Source: Stenurella melanura
Lineage: Eukaryota > Arthropoda > Insecta > Coleoptera > Cerambycidae
DNA length: 64,000 nt
Assembly (NCBI GenBank): GCA_963583905.1
Contig: CAUZXK010000157.1
Coordinates: forward strand, 62,001-126,000
Direction: 5' to 3'
Program-made: the position numbers and the translations under genes
In this document: piece after piece, positions 12,753 to 25,576 of the stretch
How positions within the stretch are numbered: the stretch's first letter is position 1
How the letters are laid out: every line of letters begins with the position of its first letter
The notes under the pieces: generated by a model
Databases searched by the model: none
The model's input: only the letters and a program-made list of their open reading frames with translations
What the model was told of the DNA's origin: nothing

Positions 12753-13440
12753 TTACAGCAAAAATACTGTTAAATATAATTTCATCATATGTTTCTCTAA
12801 TTTAGGTAGGTAATCTTGTACTTGTTTGATTTCTTTTAGTTCGAATTTCCTTTTTGACAACCGGATTATTGTTTCTGTGTTAAGTGAAACATCTATTGTG
12901 AGTATAAATTTGGTTTGGGAGCGCCAAATCTGTAATGGCTCAATGTTAGTATACTGCACTTTTTGAACACGGATTGCTGCTTTGCACAATTCATTCCTGT
13001 GTCCGGTCCCAATGAACCGGATATGGTATATCAGTGATGACATTATTTGCCCCATATGTTTTTACCTTGCATAGGTCTCGAAGAGTTACAACTATGTCAT
13101 CAGATGTAGGAGGAAGAACTGATAATAACGATTTAGCTTTGGAAGCGATGTCTTTGTGTTCTGCTGAACCCTCATATGCAGTGTATTGCACTTAATATGA
13201 ATACAGCCTTGTTTTCATTATTTTTAAACGTAAATAGATAATTTCTGGCACAATAATAGAGCTTCATAAACTGCATCTTTCGAGGTATTTAGCTTAAGCA
13301 AAGTATCTAAAGACGGCGTATTACGATCGTTTGAAGGAGGAGATGTCACAATATCTCGATTTACGTTGGAGGTATTAACAACAGTTGATTGCAAAAGTTG
13401 TTCAAAATCAAAATTTTATCCCACGTACCGATTTTAAACA
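12753..13440 (-). pseudogene. Unidentified decayed coding remnant
   Basis: Three minus-strand stretches look like former coding sequence broken by frame changes. The first, about 13440-13250, reads with a TSPPSNDRNTPSLD segment. The second, 13191-12994, includes YTAYEGSAEHKD and LPPTSDDIVVTLRDL. The third, 13055-12756, includes a lysine-rich stretch. Composition and length of the open stretches suggest protein coding, but I do not recognise the family. It lies directly beside a dead mariner-type transposase. A cellular retrocopy, or an ORF from an unknown transposon, are both possible. Confidence 0.35.
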
Positions 13441-13622
13441 CAAAATGAACTTTTGATTTGTATTGGGCTGATTCCATGTCTTATTTTTAATTTAGATTAT
13501 TATTTTCACTAGTGTGCCACAGAAACAAAAAATGTGCTAAAGCAAAGATAATTTCATATCATGTATTTAACTAAAGAACAATTTAAAATTAAAAACAACA
13601 AATTTAATTTTTTCATATTATG

Positions 13623-14352
13623 TACTTAATCTTTTTTCGCTAACCCATCGATCTGTAGGCACTTTTCAAAGCGCTTTCGGTTATTTGCAGCAAGTTTTCT
13701 CAATTCTGCTACGCTGATTGGATGGCATGCATGGGTTATTCTGGCACAAAGTTCGTCATAATTTTGGGGTCTCGTTTTGTAAACTTCATGTTTTACTTTT
13801 TCCCAAAACTAAAAACCCAAAAGAGTAATATCTGGTAATCTTATTACCCAGACCAAAATGGCTGTTTTCCTTATCGAGTACTGTGGAGAATGATCAATCT
13901 TAAAATTATTAATCGATGTTAGATGGAAATCTGGGTCACTTCTAATGGGAGATTTTCAGTAGTTTCCAACAAGTCATTATCAAAAAAATTACAATCGAGC
14001 TGCATTTAAAGTGGAAAAAGACACTGTATTAGCAATGAATGTGGTCTCGTCAGTAAACATTATTTTATTTAAAAAAATTCGGTCGTTTGAACTTTCCTTG
14101 GGCCCAGTAACAATAATCTAATCTTTAATTTTCATCGCCTTCCATCAAAGGAACATGTAGAAATGTTGGCTTAAAGGGCTTTATTTTATGACGAATAAAA
14201 CATCTTACCCGTTCTTTTGAAAAATTCAATCATAAAAACCTAAGGAATCGGTCTTTATGATTGAATTTTTCAAAAGAACGGTTAAGATGTTTTATTCGTC
14301 ATAAAATAAAGCACTTTAAGCCAAAATTTCTACATATTCATTTGATGGAAGG
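13623..14352 (-). pseudogene. Decayed Tc1/mariner-type transposase
   Basis: On the minus strand one reads, in order, KPFKPTFLHV (about 14200), LDYCYWAQGKFKRPNFF and FTDETTF (the first catalytic aspartate region, about 14060). The C-terminal tail follows: KTRPQNYDELCARI, then HPISVAELRKLAANN, ending KKD and a stop near 13629. The order and the C-terminal pattern match transposases of the same broad group as the intact one at 55015-56070. Stops and frame changes are frequent, and the middle catalytic region is lost. The N-terminal part is an inverted duplication (see the hairpin at 14137-14352). Confidence 0.7.
14137..14352. repeat. Hairpin made by inverted duplication inside the mariner remnant
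   Basis: Arms 14137-14236 and 14253-14352 are inverted copies with few differences and a 16-bp loop. The left arm, read on the minus strand, is the authentic transposase segment. The right arm is its inverted duplicate, so the duplication arose after, or during, decay of the element. Confidence 0.85.
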
Positions 14353-14354
14353 CT

Positions 14355-15410
14355 CTTAGACTTTTACGGTTTTCTGCCGAATGAAGCGAATGGCTGTTTT
14401 AAGTTTTTGGCAAACCTCTCTATTTGTTCGAATATTATCTCCAAATTGTTTTATTACCACAATATTTTTTGTAATGTTAAACGCTCACCAGGCACTTTTC
14501 GTTTTACATCTAAAATGGGAACTGTTGAATGCCTTTAAATGACAGTTTATTAACTGATCATTTGTTTGGAATGTAATTGTTTTCTGTTTTAGTGGTTAAA
14601 ATAATTGATAAATATTAGGAATAAATCCCAACATAACTAAAAACCAAAAAAAGCGTTAATTCTCGCTACATAAACTAAAAATTTGATTTTGACCAACTTC
14701 TTCAAATAACTTTGTTCGATATATTCTGCGCGAAGCGAGATGTCGTGATTTCGCCTACTTCAAGGGGTCATAGTTTAGAGGCCGTCAAAAGATGCAGTAT
14801 ATTGTTTTACCAAAAATTATTCATTTAACTCTAAAAATAATGAAAACGCGAGGGTGCATTTATATTAAGTGAGATGCACTGTATACGACCACAAAGTGTT
14901 CTAAGAGTTGTCTAACGTTGAGCTGCAGTATCTGTAGGTGATGCATTGCAAACACAGTGAAAGCTTTGGTAAATTCTTTCGCCTACAAGGTCTTTCGCGG
15001 CTCAAAATTTTTTAAAATGAACTTTGTGTTTTTTGTTTTTTAAAAAGTGAATAAACTGTTCCTTTTCTGTAAAACTGTTGCTACAAAATAAACTTGTGTT
15101 AAAAAAGGATGGAGGTCCTTTTAAATAAAGTTCCACAAGGTTTTTTGTCTGCCAATCCGCCCCTAGTAGCAGTACCTAGCTTGCGTAACTCTAGACTAGG
15201 AAAATGACAAGAATCTACTGCCTTCATCTACTGTCTTGAATGTTAAATTATGTAAACTTGGAAGTTGTAATTTGACTGGAATATATATTTCTGTTGTTTT
15301 GTAATTATTCAAAATTTAAATTAAATAGAAAAGTAGAAGTCAAAAACTATGCAATTAATAACTATAATATGCAGTTAGTTTCTGGCAAGTACAAAAACAA
15401 TCTTTATCGA
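14355..15410. other. No gene seen
   Basis: Apart from the ~100-bp repeat at 14780-14890, no coding motifs or repeat ends were recognised. Confidence 0.5.
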
Positions 15411-15413
15411 AGG

Positions 15414-16886
15414 CAATAGAGCAGTAGCAGCTGACGTCACAACATGGCCGCCACGGTCGATTGGTGGACAATAACCTAGTTTTGCGTTTGTGTCCATGCT
15501 GATTAATTCGAGTTTTTAAAGAGGTTTTAGTGCTTTTTTAAACGTTTTTCTTGTGTAAAATCAATTTTTGGTGTTTTTCGTGTATTATACATTTCGTAAT
15601 TTGTTAATCTGACTTTAATTTAGTGTTTTATTTGTGTTTTTCTTCCAGCGTGTTATCTTGTGTACATCTCAAAAGTTATTAATTTTCGATATTGTAAGTG
15701 AATTTTAGTGAATTTATTATAATTTTATTTATATTCTACATTTTAGGAGTCCCCTCGTAACATTTCTAAGTTGAAATACATTAATGGAGTTAACCTATAT
15801 AGGATTTAAAAGTGGAAAATTCATACTGCTTCCAACTTAGTGTTGAATTAATGAACCATTGTGACCGTTCTTGGAAATAAAAATGCTATCTAAACTATAA
15901 GACTGTTATTATTCATACTTACCTTTATTATTATCTATAATGTGTACGATCTTAAACATCCTATTATGGTTGTTATGTTTATAAGCATCATTTTGAAGAA
16001 CTTTATTTTACTCCCGCTAAAAGTGTTATTTTTTAAGTTCTGTCGCGTTCTAGGTCACTTACCTTCATTGATATTTTATTTGTAAGCATTATCAATATTT
16101 TAAACTTCTGTGATTATAATTGTAAGAATGAAAACAAATACCAAACTAGGTAAGTATGCTTATACATATAAAGTATTTCGAGCATATTACGTTGCATACC
16201 TATTTGTTTATAATTTTAATTAAATGGAAACTGAAACGGTCTCAGTCTTATCTTTATATTAGATTTACTATTACTCCTGCATTTCACAATACAAACCTCT
16301 GATTATTGTTATTAATATGTTAAACTATTAAACTTATTAGAAACTGTTGAGCCAATTGAAAGTAAGATATAATCAATAAAAAGTTGATGGGAAATGGTTT
16401 GAATTGTCTAAAAACTTTAATTTCACAAAAGATTTATAAAATCATTAATATATGATTGATATATTGGCATGAATCAACGAATGTTGTGACAACTTTTAAC
16501 CTATGCTTAGCTGCGTAACTGAGCCTGTGTTAATTAAACATTTACTGAAATATGTCGTGATATTATATATGTACAAAAAAGTTCAAAAATCCAATATAGT
16601 CTGTATTTTCACCATATTATGGGTTCACAAAGATGTCAACGTATTTGACATCAAATTTTACACTTGGAAAAACAACACTAATAAAGTATATATAAAATTC
16701 TTTCTCACACTAGGTTTTTAAAAAAACATTAACAAACATCACTACACATAGCTGATATTCAGAAATCCTCCACTTTAATTTTTATCAAGCGAAAACTGAC
16801 ACCTACTCCTATGTCAAATTTCGAAGTTTTTCCACCAATCACGTGACAGCTGGCATAACTGTGACGTCACTGCTAGTGCTCTATTG
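15414..16886. mobile_element. Element with ~56-bp inverted ends, non-autonomous
   Basis: Left end 15414-15469 and right end 16831-16886 are inverted copies. Shared features in order are CAATAGAGCA, a TAGCAG stretch, the palindrome TGACGTCA, and GATTGGTGGA about 40 bp in. The 1.36-kb interior is AT-rich without a transposase. No target duplication is evident. The superfamily is not assigned; a hAT-like or other cut-and-paste element is possible. Confidence 0.6.
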
Positions 16887-16889
16887 ACA

Positions 16890-17615
16890 TTACAAATAAT
16901 TGTAGTTGGAGTTAGTTCCACTCTCCATTAAAAGTCATTTAATATTGTGTTAGTCCTAATGTGACCGGAAACTTAAAACAGTTTAACATTTTATATAAAT
17001 TATAGCGATTTATTTGCGTAATTTAGGTTCAACCGTTCAAAATAAGGCAATGTGGTCACTGGAGGCGAGGCACTAAGCTAAGCAAAGGTGTGACGTAATA
17101 TTTTTATAGAAATGTGTTTGATAAACTGATTAAAACACCTAAAGAACACACATTTACAAACTGTTTTAGAATGTGATTTTGCATCAGTACAAGGATTAAA
17201 TTCAAATTATTACAAGGAAAACAGAAGCGGCGAAGAGGATTCCCACCAAAACGTTAAGCTAATATTATTAAATAACTTGATGGGAAATAACTTTCGTAAA
17301 ATTGGACACCTAACAGATAAACGTGACAGATGACGTGATGATGTGGGACGTGCCATGCAATGAAGAAAAGTCGAATAATGTGTGGATCACAGAACATCTG
17401 TTAAGATATTGTAACTACGACGAAGCTGTTTGCGTTTTAACGTATTTAATAATAGATAATTTGAATACTGGTGCCAATGATTACGAACATCCTGTAATAT
17501 AAAAATTGATCTGTGAAAGCTTGTTCTCTCCTTTGAACTTTTGCGCAAAGCGCCATCTGCAAAAATCAGAAAATTTTATTTTTTCTTAAAGTTATGGGGA
17601 CACGTGTAAGGAAAG
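16890..17615. other. No gene seen
   Basis: AT-rich, without recognisable genes. Confidence 0.5.
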
Positions 17616-17617
17616 TA

Positions 17618-17990
17618 AGGAAAGTTAAAGAAGTCCGTTTTATGGACTGAGATGCTCTTCATTGGCAGAACTGTTGCGATATTTTATTCTATCTCGTCGA
17701 GCTATCCCAAATCTATTGGCTATAACTTCTTGGACACCCATAGGAAGCCGAGATAATGGATTTTGCAAGCACGATTCTGAATGTCGCGAAAGGAAAACTG
17801 AACTCGGACGTGCAAAATCGTGCGCACTCGCAAAATCATAATCATCTCGGTTTCCTGTGGAAGTACAATAAGTTATAGCCAATCGGTTTGGGGTAGTTCG
17901 ACGAGATAGAATGAAATATCGCATTAGTTTTGTAATTAAAAAGCATTTTAGTCCATAAAACGGAGCCTTTTTAAACTTCTTTTCTTCTGT
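17618..17990. repeat. Foldback element, ~140-bp arms
   Basis: The left arm starts with CCGTTTTATGGACT (about 17635) and its inverse lies at about 17948-17962. The arms remain alignable for roughly 140 bp toward a centre near 17800. The minus-strand 123-codon frame across it (18011-17640) is a consequence of the palindrome and shows no domain. Confidence 0.7.
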
Positions 17991-18089
17991 TTTCTTCTGT
18001 CTTAGCAACAATTATTGTTATTTGTATTGCTACTGTTGATGGCAGTGTTGATGTTGATGTTTAGTTACGTCATTTTGGCATTTTGCCTC

Positions 18090-19362
18090 AAAAAAAGGTA
18101 CAGGGTCAATTGACTTTATTTTTTTTACAAAGAGTTCAGAAAGGCATTTAGAAGAAACAATACTTTTTATTTTTTGGCAGAAATGTTTGGTTTCATTTTT
18201 TGGCCAATAATTGACCAATATTAATGGCCAATTTAATTAAATTAATTGAAAAATTTGTTATCATATACAACATGCCATAGAATCAGTTGAAAATGGCTAC
18301 TCTGGGGTTTTTGGGGTCACTGATCACCAATCTGAACTCCAATTTTGCAAATTCAAAATGGTGGACCGGAAATCGGGCCATTTTCCATAAGAAATGATAA
18401 TGGATATCTTGGCTTTGAAAATCTGTGGTCGGGAGTTTTTAAGGTTGCTGTTTACGAATCCGAGGTCTGATTTGGTAAATTCAAAATAGCGGACCGGATG
18501 TAAAGTCAATTTATCAGAAAAACTCGTAACTTTTTCGTTTTTGGGCTGAAAATGAGTACTCGGGGTTTCTGAGGTCACTGATCATGAATCAGAGGTCTAA
18601 TTTACAAAATTTAAAATGGCGGACAGGAATCACAGTCCATTTTTCCGGAAAACTCGTATTCCTTCCTTTTTTGGGCTGAAAATGTGAACTTTAGGGTTTT
18701 CGTTATCGCTGATAACGAATTTGATGTCCAATTAGGGTGAATTCAAAATGGCGGACCGGAAGTAATATATTTTTCAGGAAATATTCGTATTTTTCATACT
18801 TTCAGATTAAAAAGTAAAAAATAAGAGATTTTTCGGACAGATTGACTGTTCTCCCGGTCAGCTATTTTGAATTTTGTAAACTGATTCGCGATCAGCGACC
18901 TCAAAAACCCCCGAGTACTCATTTTCAGCTCAAAAACGAAAAAAATAAGAGTCTCTGCTGATAAATTGACTTTACTTCCGGTCCGCTATTTTGAATTTAC
19001 CAAATCAGACCTCGGATTCGTAATCAGCGATCTCGAAATCACCAGAGCACAGATTTTCAAGGCCAAGATACCCATTCTCATTTCTTATGGAAAATGGCCC
19101 GACTTCCGGTCCGCCATTTTGATTTTCCCAATTGGATTTCAGATTGATGATCAGCGACCCCAAAATCCCAAAGTAACCATTTTCGTCTAATTTTATGGCA
19201 TATTGCGTATGATAACAAATTTTTCAATTAATTTAATTAAATTGGCCAATTATCGGGGAAAAAATGAAAACATTTCCGTAAAAAAACAAGAGGTACTGTT
19301 TTTTCTAAATGCCTTTCTGAATACTCTTTGCAACAAAAATGAAGTCAACTGACCTTTTTTTT
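18090..19362. repeat. 1.27-kb foldback element with internal ~125-bp repeats
   Basis: The outer ends (18090-18119 and about 19344-19362) are inverted copies. Both arms continue through a shared series of blocks to a centre near 18790. Each arm is itself built from repeats of about 125-135 bp, each carrying a (C/T)CGGTCCGCTATTTTGAA-like block. These lie near 18360, 18490, 18615 and 18750 in one orientation, and near 18855, 18977 and 19107 in the other. A related phrase occurs near 2945-3010. No transposase was seen. Confidence 0.75.
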
Positions 19363-19364
19363 AA

Positions 19365-21975
19365 GAGGTTTCTAAATTTTTCATGCTATAATGACACGAC
19401 TAGTTGTAAAAAGTACAACTTTTGAGGAAGAAAATAAGCCCAACCATGTTACGCTACACCTCTAAGCTGTAGAAATTAATTTTAGAAAAGTGACTTTTTA
19501 ATAAACAAATGCTTTTGCAAAAATGATACAAATTTACATTTCCAAAAAATACCACTTATTCTACACATCAATACCTATAATCTGTGAAAGTTTATCACGT
19601 CTATGTTCATAATTTTTTAAGTTAAAAATTAATTAAGAAACAGCGCTTTTTTAGTAGTTTTTTGCGTTTTGTTAAAAAAATAATTAACTGATTTTAATGA
19701 GGTTGGCTCATTTTGTAGATATTTTTATTATCTACAACTTTTTATTGGGATGTATTTTCGTACAACCTAAAGATAAATTTACATAGGCCAAAAACTCATT
19801 TTTCATAACTTCATTTGTTAATTAAACACAGATGCACTAATTTTCAGCCGTTAGATTTTAGGTACAATAGTTATACATATTAAGAGGTACACATTCCTGT
19901 TAAAAAACTCTGGTTGGCATTTGTGTTTCGAAAACTCTCTTTTGCCTGGACTATTATAATTGTAATAAAACATAGTTTAAATAAAACATGAAAATTTACA
20001 TGCCTCTGGCGAACACCAATGGATATGGCCCAATTTCAATGGAATTATTTTACCACTCCATTTTATACATGTAATAAAGAAGTGAGAACTTTAAGTATAA
20101 TAGAAGAATAAAAATCAATCTTTATACCTATAGGATATCTCAGTCAATTATTTTACAACCAGTTGAACTAGTCACGGCATCTCGGTTGACGTTATGTTTA
20201 TCAAGGAGGGGTGTGGACTGTGTGATAGCCTAGAGCCTAAATTGAATTTGTCTGTTTTCGATATAATACTTCGTTTAATGTCACATTTCAGTCTATTCAA
20301 TAATTGTTTATCTAAAGGTCATGGCATTTTAAAATCGATTGAAAGCTTATTAAAAAATCATATTATGCCATCACGCTTTTACATACTAGGTGTTTATGAA
20401 TTATGCAGTGCGTAATTCTGTAAAAAATAATTACTTAACGATTTTGACCCGGTATTATAGATGGACTGGTGGAATTGAATGAAGTGTTATACGCGTAGCA
20501 TTTATTGGATAAAATTACTTAAATGGTATGTATAGTACTTCTATTGTCAATTTAGAAATTTACTCTAAAGTGTTGCTACCAGGATAAACCATTACAAGGC
20601 AGGCTTTGAGAGAATAGAATAACACCGAAACCGTACTTTAATATCACTACAAACAATACAAGTATACGAGTATAGTTAACCAGATATGATATGCGCTTCC
20701 CTTAAACGAAAGTAGTTGATTTACCTTATTCACCATTACAAGTTCATTACCAGCTCTTGGTTTATTCTTAATATTGCCGGTAGCATAGCCGTATGTTAAA
20801 TGCTATTTATTTAATTTTGTGAAATCATTTGTGAAGTTGTTCATTAAACTAACATTATTTATTATAAATAAATAATGTATTATAACTAACTAATTTATAT
20901 CATGCCTATCTATTAATTAAAATAGTAAAACAATATTTACAATAATTAAAAAGTGATTATAAAAATTGTCGATCGACGTTCATGACATCGTTCGTTATAT
21001 CAACTATTCCTTTGTAGGTCCTTTTTTATGATTTTAAAACTGATTTTGGGTAACCTATACTTTAGTTTTATTAACGGTACCTACTTAGATTTAAATCACC
21101 TAATAAACAAAGCAATGTTCCTGTAGAAAGCTGGGAATGGTGTATACAAGAGTGTATGGTTCTTGTAATTATATGGCTTGTTTAAATGACTCTAGATTTA
21201 CATTCAGATGAAAATGACGATTTCTATATAAACTGACATGTTTCTCATTTAGTTTTCGTCAGATTCAAGTAGAGATTTTCCTAAATTGATATTTTGTGAT
21301 CTCATAATGATACTAAGAACACCCTGTACTTTGTGCAACGGAAATTGAATTAAGCATCCAGATCCATAAGAGGCCTTGGTCGTAGTAGATAATACGCTTA
21401 TATTCATGCTTTTTAGTACTTTAATTGTCTATTTTTTTAATGTTTTCTTATATTTAAACGTAAAAACAATGAATTAAAACGCGACTAGTTTGTTGTGCTA
21501 CACATTAAATTGAATATTTCTTTAACGCTGACTTGGACATTTTTTAAAGACTCTCCTAGAAGCTGAGTAATATTTCGCGGTATTTATTATTCATTATCAT
21601 ATCATCGTACAATGTTTATTTACTTATACGTATACAATTCAAAACAATTGCACAATATTCGTTTTAAATTCGAACTTTAAGTGAGGAAGTGAGACTTAAA
21701 GGAGTCTAAAAATATAAACTTTTTGGGTCAATATACTGAGCTGCTGGGTCTTCAATAAACAACTGGTCGACAAAATTGGGGTCGATTCATTGGCCTTTGT
21801 GACCTGAGCGTATTGAAATGATTACATTATTTTCGTATATAGATTTTAACTGACATCACGTCCCATGAAAATAATCTCTTTTTGGACACGAGAACAAAGT
21901 CAACATTTGTATTTTTATAATATAGATGTAGATATGAAATGAGAGAAATTCATGGAAGAATTAGGTAAGATGGAT
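19365..21975. other. No gene seen
   Basis: About 2.6 kb of AT-rich sequence without recognisable coding motifs. A phrase at about 20490-20530 (ATTTATTGGATAAAA) recurs near 62665-62700, so part is a dispersed repeat. Confidence 0.5.
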
Positions 21976-21984
21976 TAAACTTTT

Positions 21985-22175
21985 GTTTCGTTTTTCTTTA
22001 TTAACATTAATGTCTTGGCGGCGTTCATCCACAGCTCTTCCACTAACCAGGGCACGTACACATAGTCATCAACAGAAAAGTAACACATTCGAAACGGCCT
22101 AAACATCCATAATCCATTAGCCCAGGATTCGGTCTGGGGATTTCGTGGTCGCAAGTCCAACACGTAAGCTCTGCG
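21985..22175 (-). mobile_element. Possible tRNA-derived SINE (minus strand)
   Basis: The reverse complement has a box A-like TGACGCAGAGCTTACG and, about 40 bp on, a box B-like GACCGAATCCTGGGC. A body follows that ends near ACGCCGCCAAGACATT. Both boxes are imperfect. It is followed on the plus strand (22190-22330) by an unusual purine-rich GGAAAG/GGGA tract. Confidence 0.4.
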
Positions 22176-22189
22176 TCACTGAACCGACA

Positions 22190-23170
22190 ACAATGTTGGG
22201 AAAGTGTGGAAATGCGATGGGAGGAAGATGTGGGAAGGTGGGGAAAGATCGTGTGAAGATAAAGGAGACGTTGGGATGATACGGGAGATCGTCAGAAATT
22301 GTGGGGGATTCACGCGAGTACAGCCGCGGGCATAATTAGGTATTAATTAGGATTAGGAATCTACCGACTTTGTACGGCGTCATCTACTTTTTAAATCTGT
22401 ACCCCCACACATCATTTCGATGTAGCTGTGCCAGTTTTTGCAATGCATCAAGTTTTGGTGTATGAACAGCAATTTTTTTGCAACTTATTGCATATTTTGT
22501 TCACCTCCCCTAATACCACAATATACATGTTTATACGTCCAAACGTTCGAACATTTATCAAAAAATAAACTATAGATTGGCAAAGTCTGCATCTAAATCA
22601 GTTCAGTGACTCTCAAGATTAGCGCGTGCATACAAATAGGTATACATATTGTTAGACATAGCGCTCAATCAATGAATCTGTTCACAAAAACAATGTATTG
22701 GTAACTTATACTGGTGTAAAATCTGTTCAAAAAGCGGTTAGTTTTGGTAGTTCGTGATACAGAATTATAATCAGATAAAATGTGCACACGTTGGTATGTA
22801 TCCCATTGACTATACAACATGGGAATAATGACCAGTCAGTCAGTTTAAAAAAACCGCAAATATTATAAGAGAATTGCGTCTTCGACAGTGTAACTCTCGA
22901 AGCTCTAGTTCGATAATTCATATTTTTTGCATGTTACTAATTGGCACTTATATGGGTATAAGGGATATAATAATGTTATTTTAATTTTAGAATATCCTGT
23001 TCAATAGAATCAACTACTAACCAACAACTTAGAAGAAAAACACTTTCCAAAAATAAGTTACGTTAAACTTTAAAGCATCTACAGACACGTGCTTAAATGC
23101 GTCTACATCTCTTCAGTGCGACTACTTTTGTTTGGAATGAACTGAAGAATCATTTCTCAGATCCGCAATA
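22190..23170. other. No gene seen; purine-rich tract at 22190-22330
   Basis: A strand-biased G/A-rich stretch at 22190-22330 is followed by ordinary AT-rich sequence without recognisable genes. Confidence 0.45.
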
Positions 23171-23177
23171 ATTACAC

Positions 23178-24322
23178 AGCCACACACAAAAAATGTTGGA
23201 TTTTGCCATAACCTCAAAAAACCCATAATTTATGCGATTTCGACATCTCTTCACATAAATCGCTGTAACTATTTCTAGACAAAAATAACTCCCTATTTTT
23301 TGTACTGGATCGATTGCAAATTAAATTTCCAATCCGATGATGTGGGGCACGATATTGTTCCGGTGCTTCTTAAGTGAGATATCGGTCGCCAAAGTGAGAG
23401 GGTGCGAGGATTTCGTTTCTCGAGCGATACGGCCCAGCTTCGAGGGCCATTTCTGCCAAACGAAAGTTAGTAAAAATCTGAAAAAAATTAGGGGCACGTA
23501 GAAAGAAATCGTTTGGCGTGAGGTCGATGCGTGTTTTGGTTTTCGAGATGTGCGAAGTCACCGGAAAGTGATAATCGTATTTAACGAAACGAGATGCAGA
23601 GCTGCGGTTTATTCTATTCGATTTCTCTCTTCCTACATACCTTTGAATTTTTTAGATGCTGCTACCTTAGAAATTTTGCAAAAAACTGAAAGTGCCGGCA
23701 AAAATCTGAAAAAAATCAGAGGCATGTAGGATGGCGAGAGAAATCGAATGGTATAAACCGCAGCTCTATATCTCGTTTCGTTTTCGACAAATAGCCTCGG
23801 GAAGCAGTAAAATAATTTCAATTTTCACCCTTCGGTGACTTCGAGCGGTCATATCTCGAAAACCAAGGCTCGCACCAACCTCCAATTTGCGCCAAACGAT
23901 TTCTTACGCCTTTCCACGTACCCCTGATTCCAGATTTTGCTAGCTTTCGATTGACAGAGATGGCCCTCGAAGCTGGACCGTGTCGCTAGAGAAACGAAAT
24001 CCTTGGACCTCTCACTTGGCGAGCGATATCTCACTTAAAAAGTTTCGAAAAAATATCGTGCCACACATCATCGGATTGGAAATTTAATTTCCAATCAATC
24101 TAGTATAAAAAGAGGGGGGTCATTTTTGTCTAGAAAAAGTTATAGCGATTTCTGTGAAGAGATGTCGATAACGCTTAAATTGTGGGTTTCTTGAGGTTAT
24201 GGCAAAATTCTGATATGATGGAGTTAAACGGACCTCAGATTAGGATTCGGCGACCCTAAAACATCCAGTAAACATGGTCCGATTCTCAGACCAGAGAGAT
24301 TATCTTTGTGTGTGTGGATGTG
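23178..24322. repeat. 1.15-kb foldback element
   Basis: The ends carry CCACACACA... on the left (about 23179) and its inverse on the right (about 24310-24320). The arms then align through several blocks. These include CCATAACCTCAA, the ATTTCCAATCCGATGATGTG block (left about 23322-23345, right about 24065-24090) and CGAAACGAGAT in the centre. The centre is near 23690. Small frames on both strands (for example 23561-23370 and 24034-23849) are the same palindrome read twice. No transposase was seen. Confidence 0.75.
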
Positions 24323-24329
24323 AATTGTT

Positions 24330-25560
24330 CATGATTTAACAGAACAGGATAATTAAAATTGGATTTCGGCATTTATGAGATGTAAAGACATGAAAACACG
24401 TGCCTGTGTTTTAAAGTTTGATGTAATTGTTATTTTTGGTAACTGTTTTTGTGTTTAATTGTTCTTGGTTTTATTGAACAGGGTATTATATGTTTCTGTA
24501 TTGTCTATTTGTAGACGAGTGAATTTCTACAGCATTTTTCCATTTCACGGTTGGAAAACATTCCATTTGCGTTCCCTATTAACTATTATTAAAGAATATG
24601 CACTCGGATTGTAATATTTTATGTTGTAATTTTGTATAAACTTCAACTATTTATTGAAATAATGTAGTAAATTACGTAAACTGCCGATAAAACTCAGTTG
24701 TGACGTCATGGTTATCAATTAATTAGTTGTTCATAGTATTGTTATCGCCTTGTTCGTTATTAATATTTTCATTACAAGGGATTTCAAAAAATAATGTCTA
24801 CAGATACTAATTCCATAAATTGTATGCAGTGAAGAAATGCCAGCTAGGGCCACCGAGAATGTAATGGCACTAGAGCTCGATATCAAGTTAAAATTTTTCA
24901 CTCTCTCATTCTCCAAACTAGTTCCAAATTCAAGAAAAATGAGCAAAATCGGTCGATATTGACACGTGCCTCAAAGTCCATGATTTTTCCCATGTACCTA
25001 TGGGAGAAAGACATTTTATCGTCTTGCGACAGAATCGTGAATAGTTCCTTCTTCAGAATCGCTCAGAGAATACGAAATAATAATTCCTTCTTAAAGGAAA
25101 ATCTCATAAAATCTTTTCATAGGACCCCAAAATGACCCTAGTCAATATGCACAATACTCAAATAGGCAATAATCCAACTTCATAAGTTGTCCAATTCTAG
25201 TTGGTCTTACGTCAAAAGCAGCTTTAAGCGAAAAAGATGCATTAAATTTTGCGCAAGGCAATATTCTAGTCTCAAAAAATCATATTTATTTCTGTTACTT
25301 TTGGTCCAAAAGTGGTACTTTCCGGATTTCTTGAAATAACGTTGTTCATGATTATGTAAAAATGGTGTAATATTGAGTTAAAGTATATAAAGTACATTAA
25401 GGTTCCCGCTAGATAATCCTCTAACACCACCAATTCGCGAGCTGTAACTTTTAAATGCAGAATGTTTTTATATCGCTTTATTTATATTAAGGACCTGGCG
25501 AAGTTTAGCCATATGTATTCCACCACTTAGCCAGGACGTACACACACCCTCGTGCGTACG
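24330..25560. other. No gene seen
   Basis: AT-rich and without recognisable genes or repeat ends. Confidence 0.5.
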
Positions 25561-25576
25561 CACGCGCATACACAGA

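Larger units (their letters stand above)
13185..14890. repeat. Inverted repeat pair flanking the mariner remnant
   Basis: About 100 bp at 13190-13290, on the minus strand, is similar to about 14780-14890 on the plus strand. Both include AAAATAATGAAAAC followed by an ATATTAAGTG phrase. They flank the transposase remnant and could be the ends of one element or two opposed insertions of another. Confidence 0.5.
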
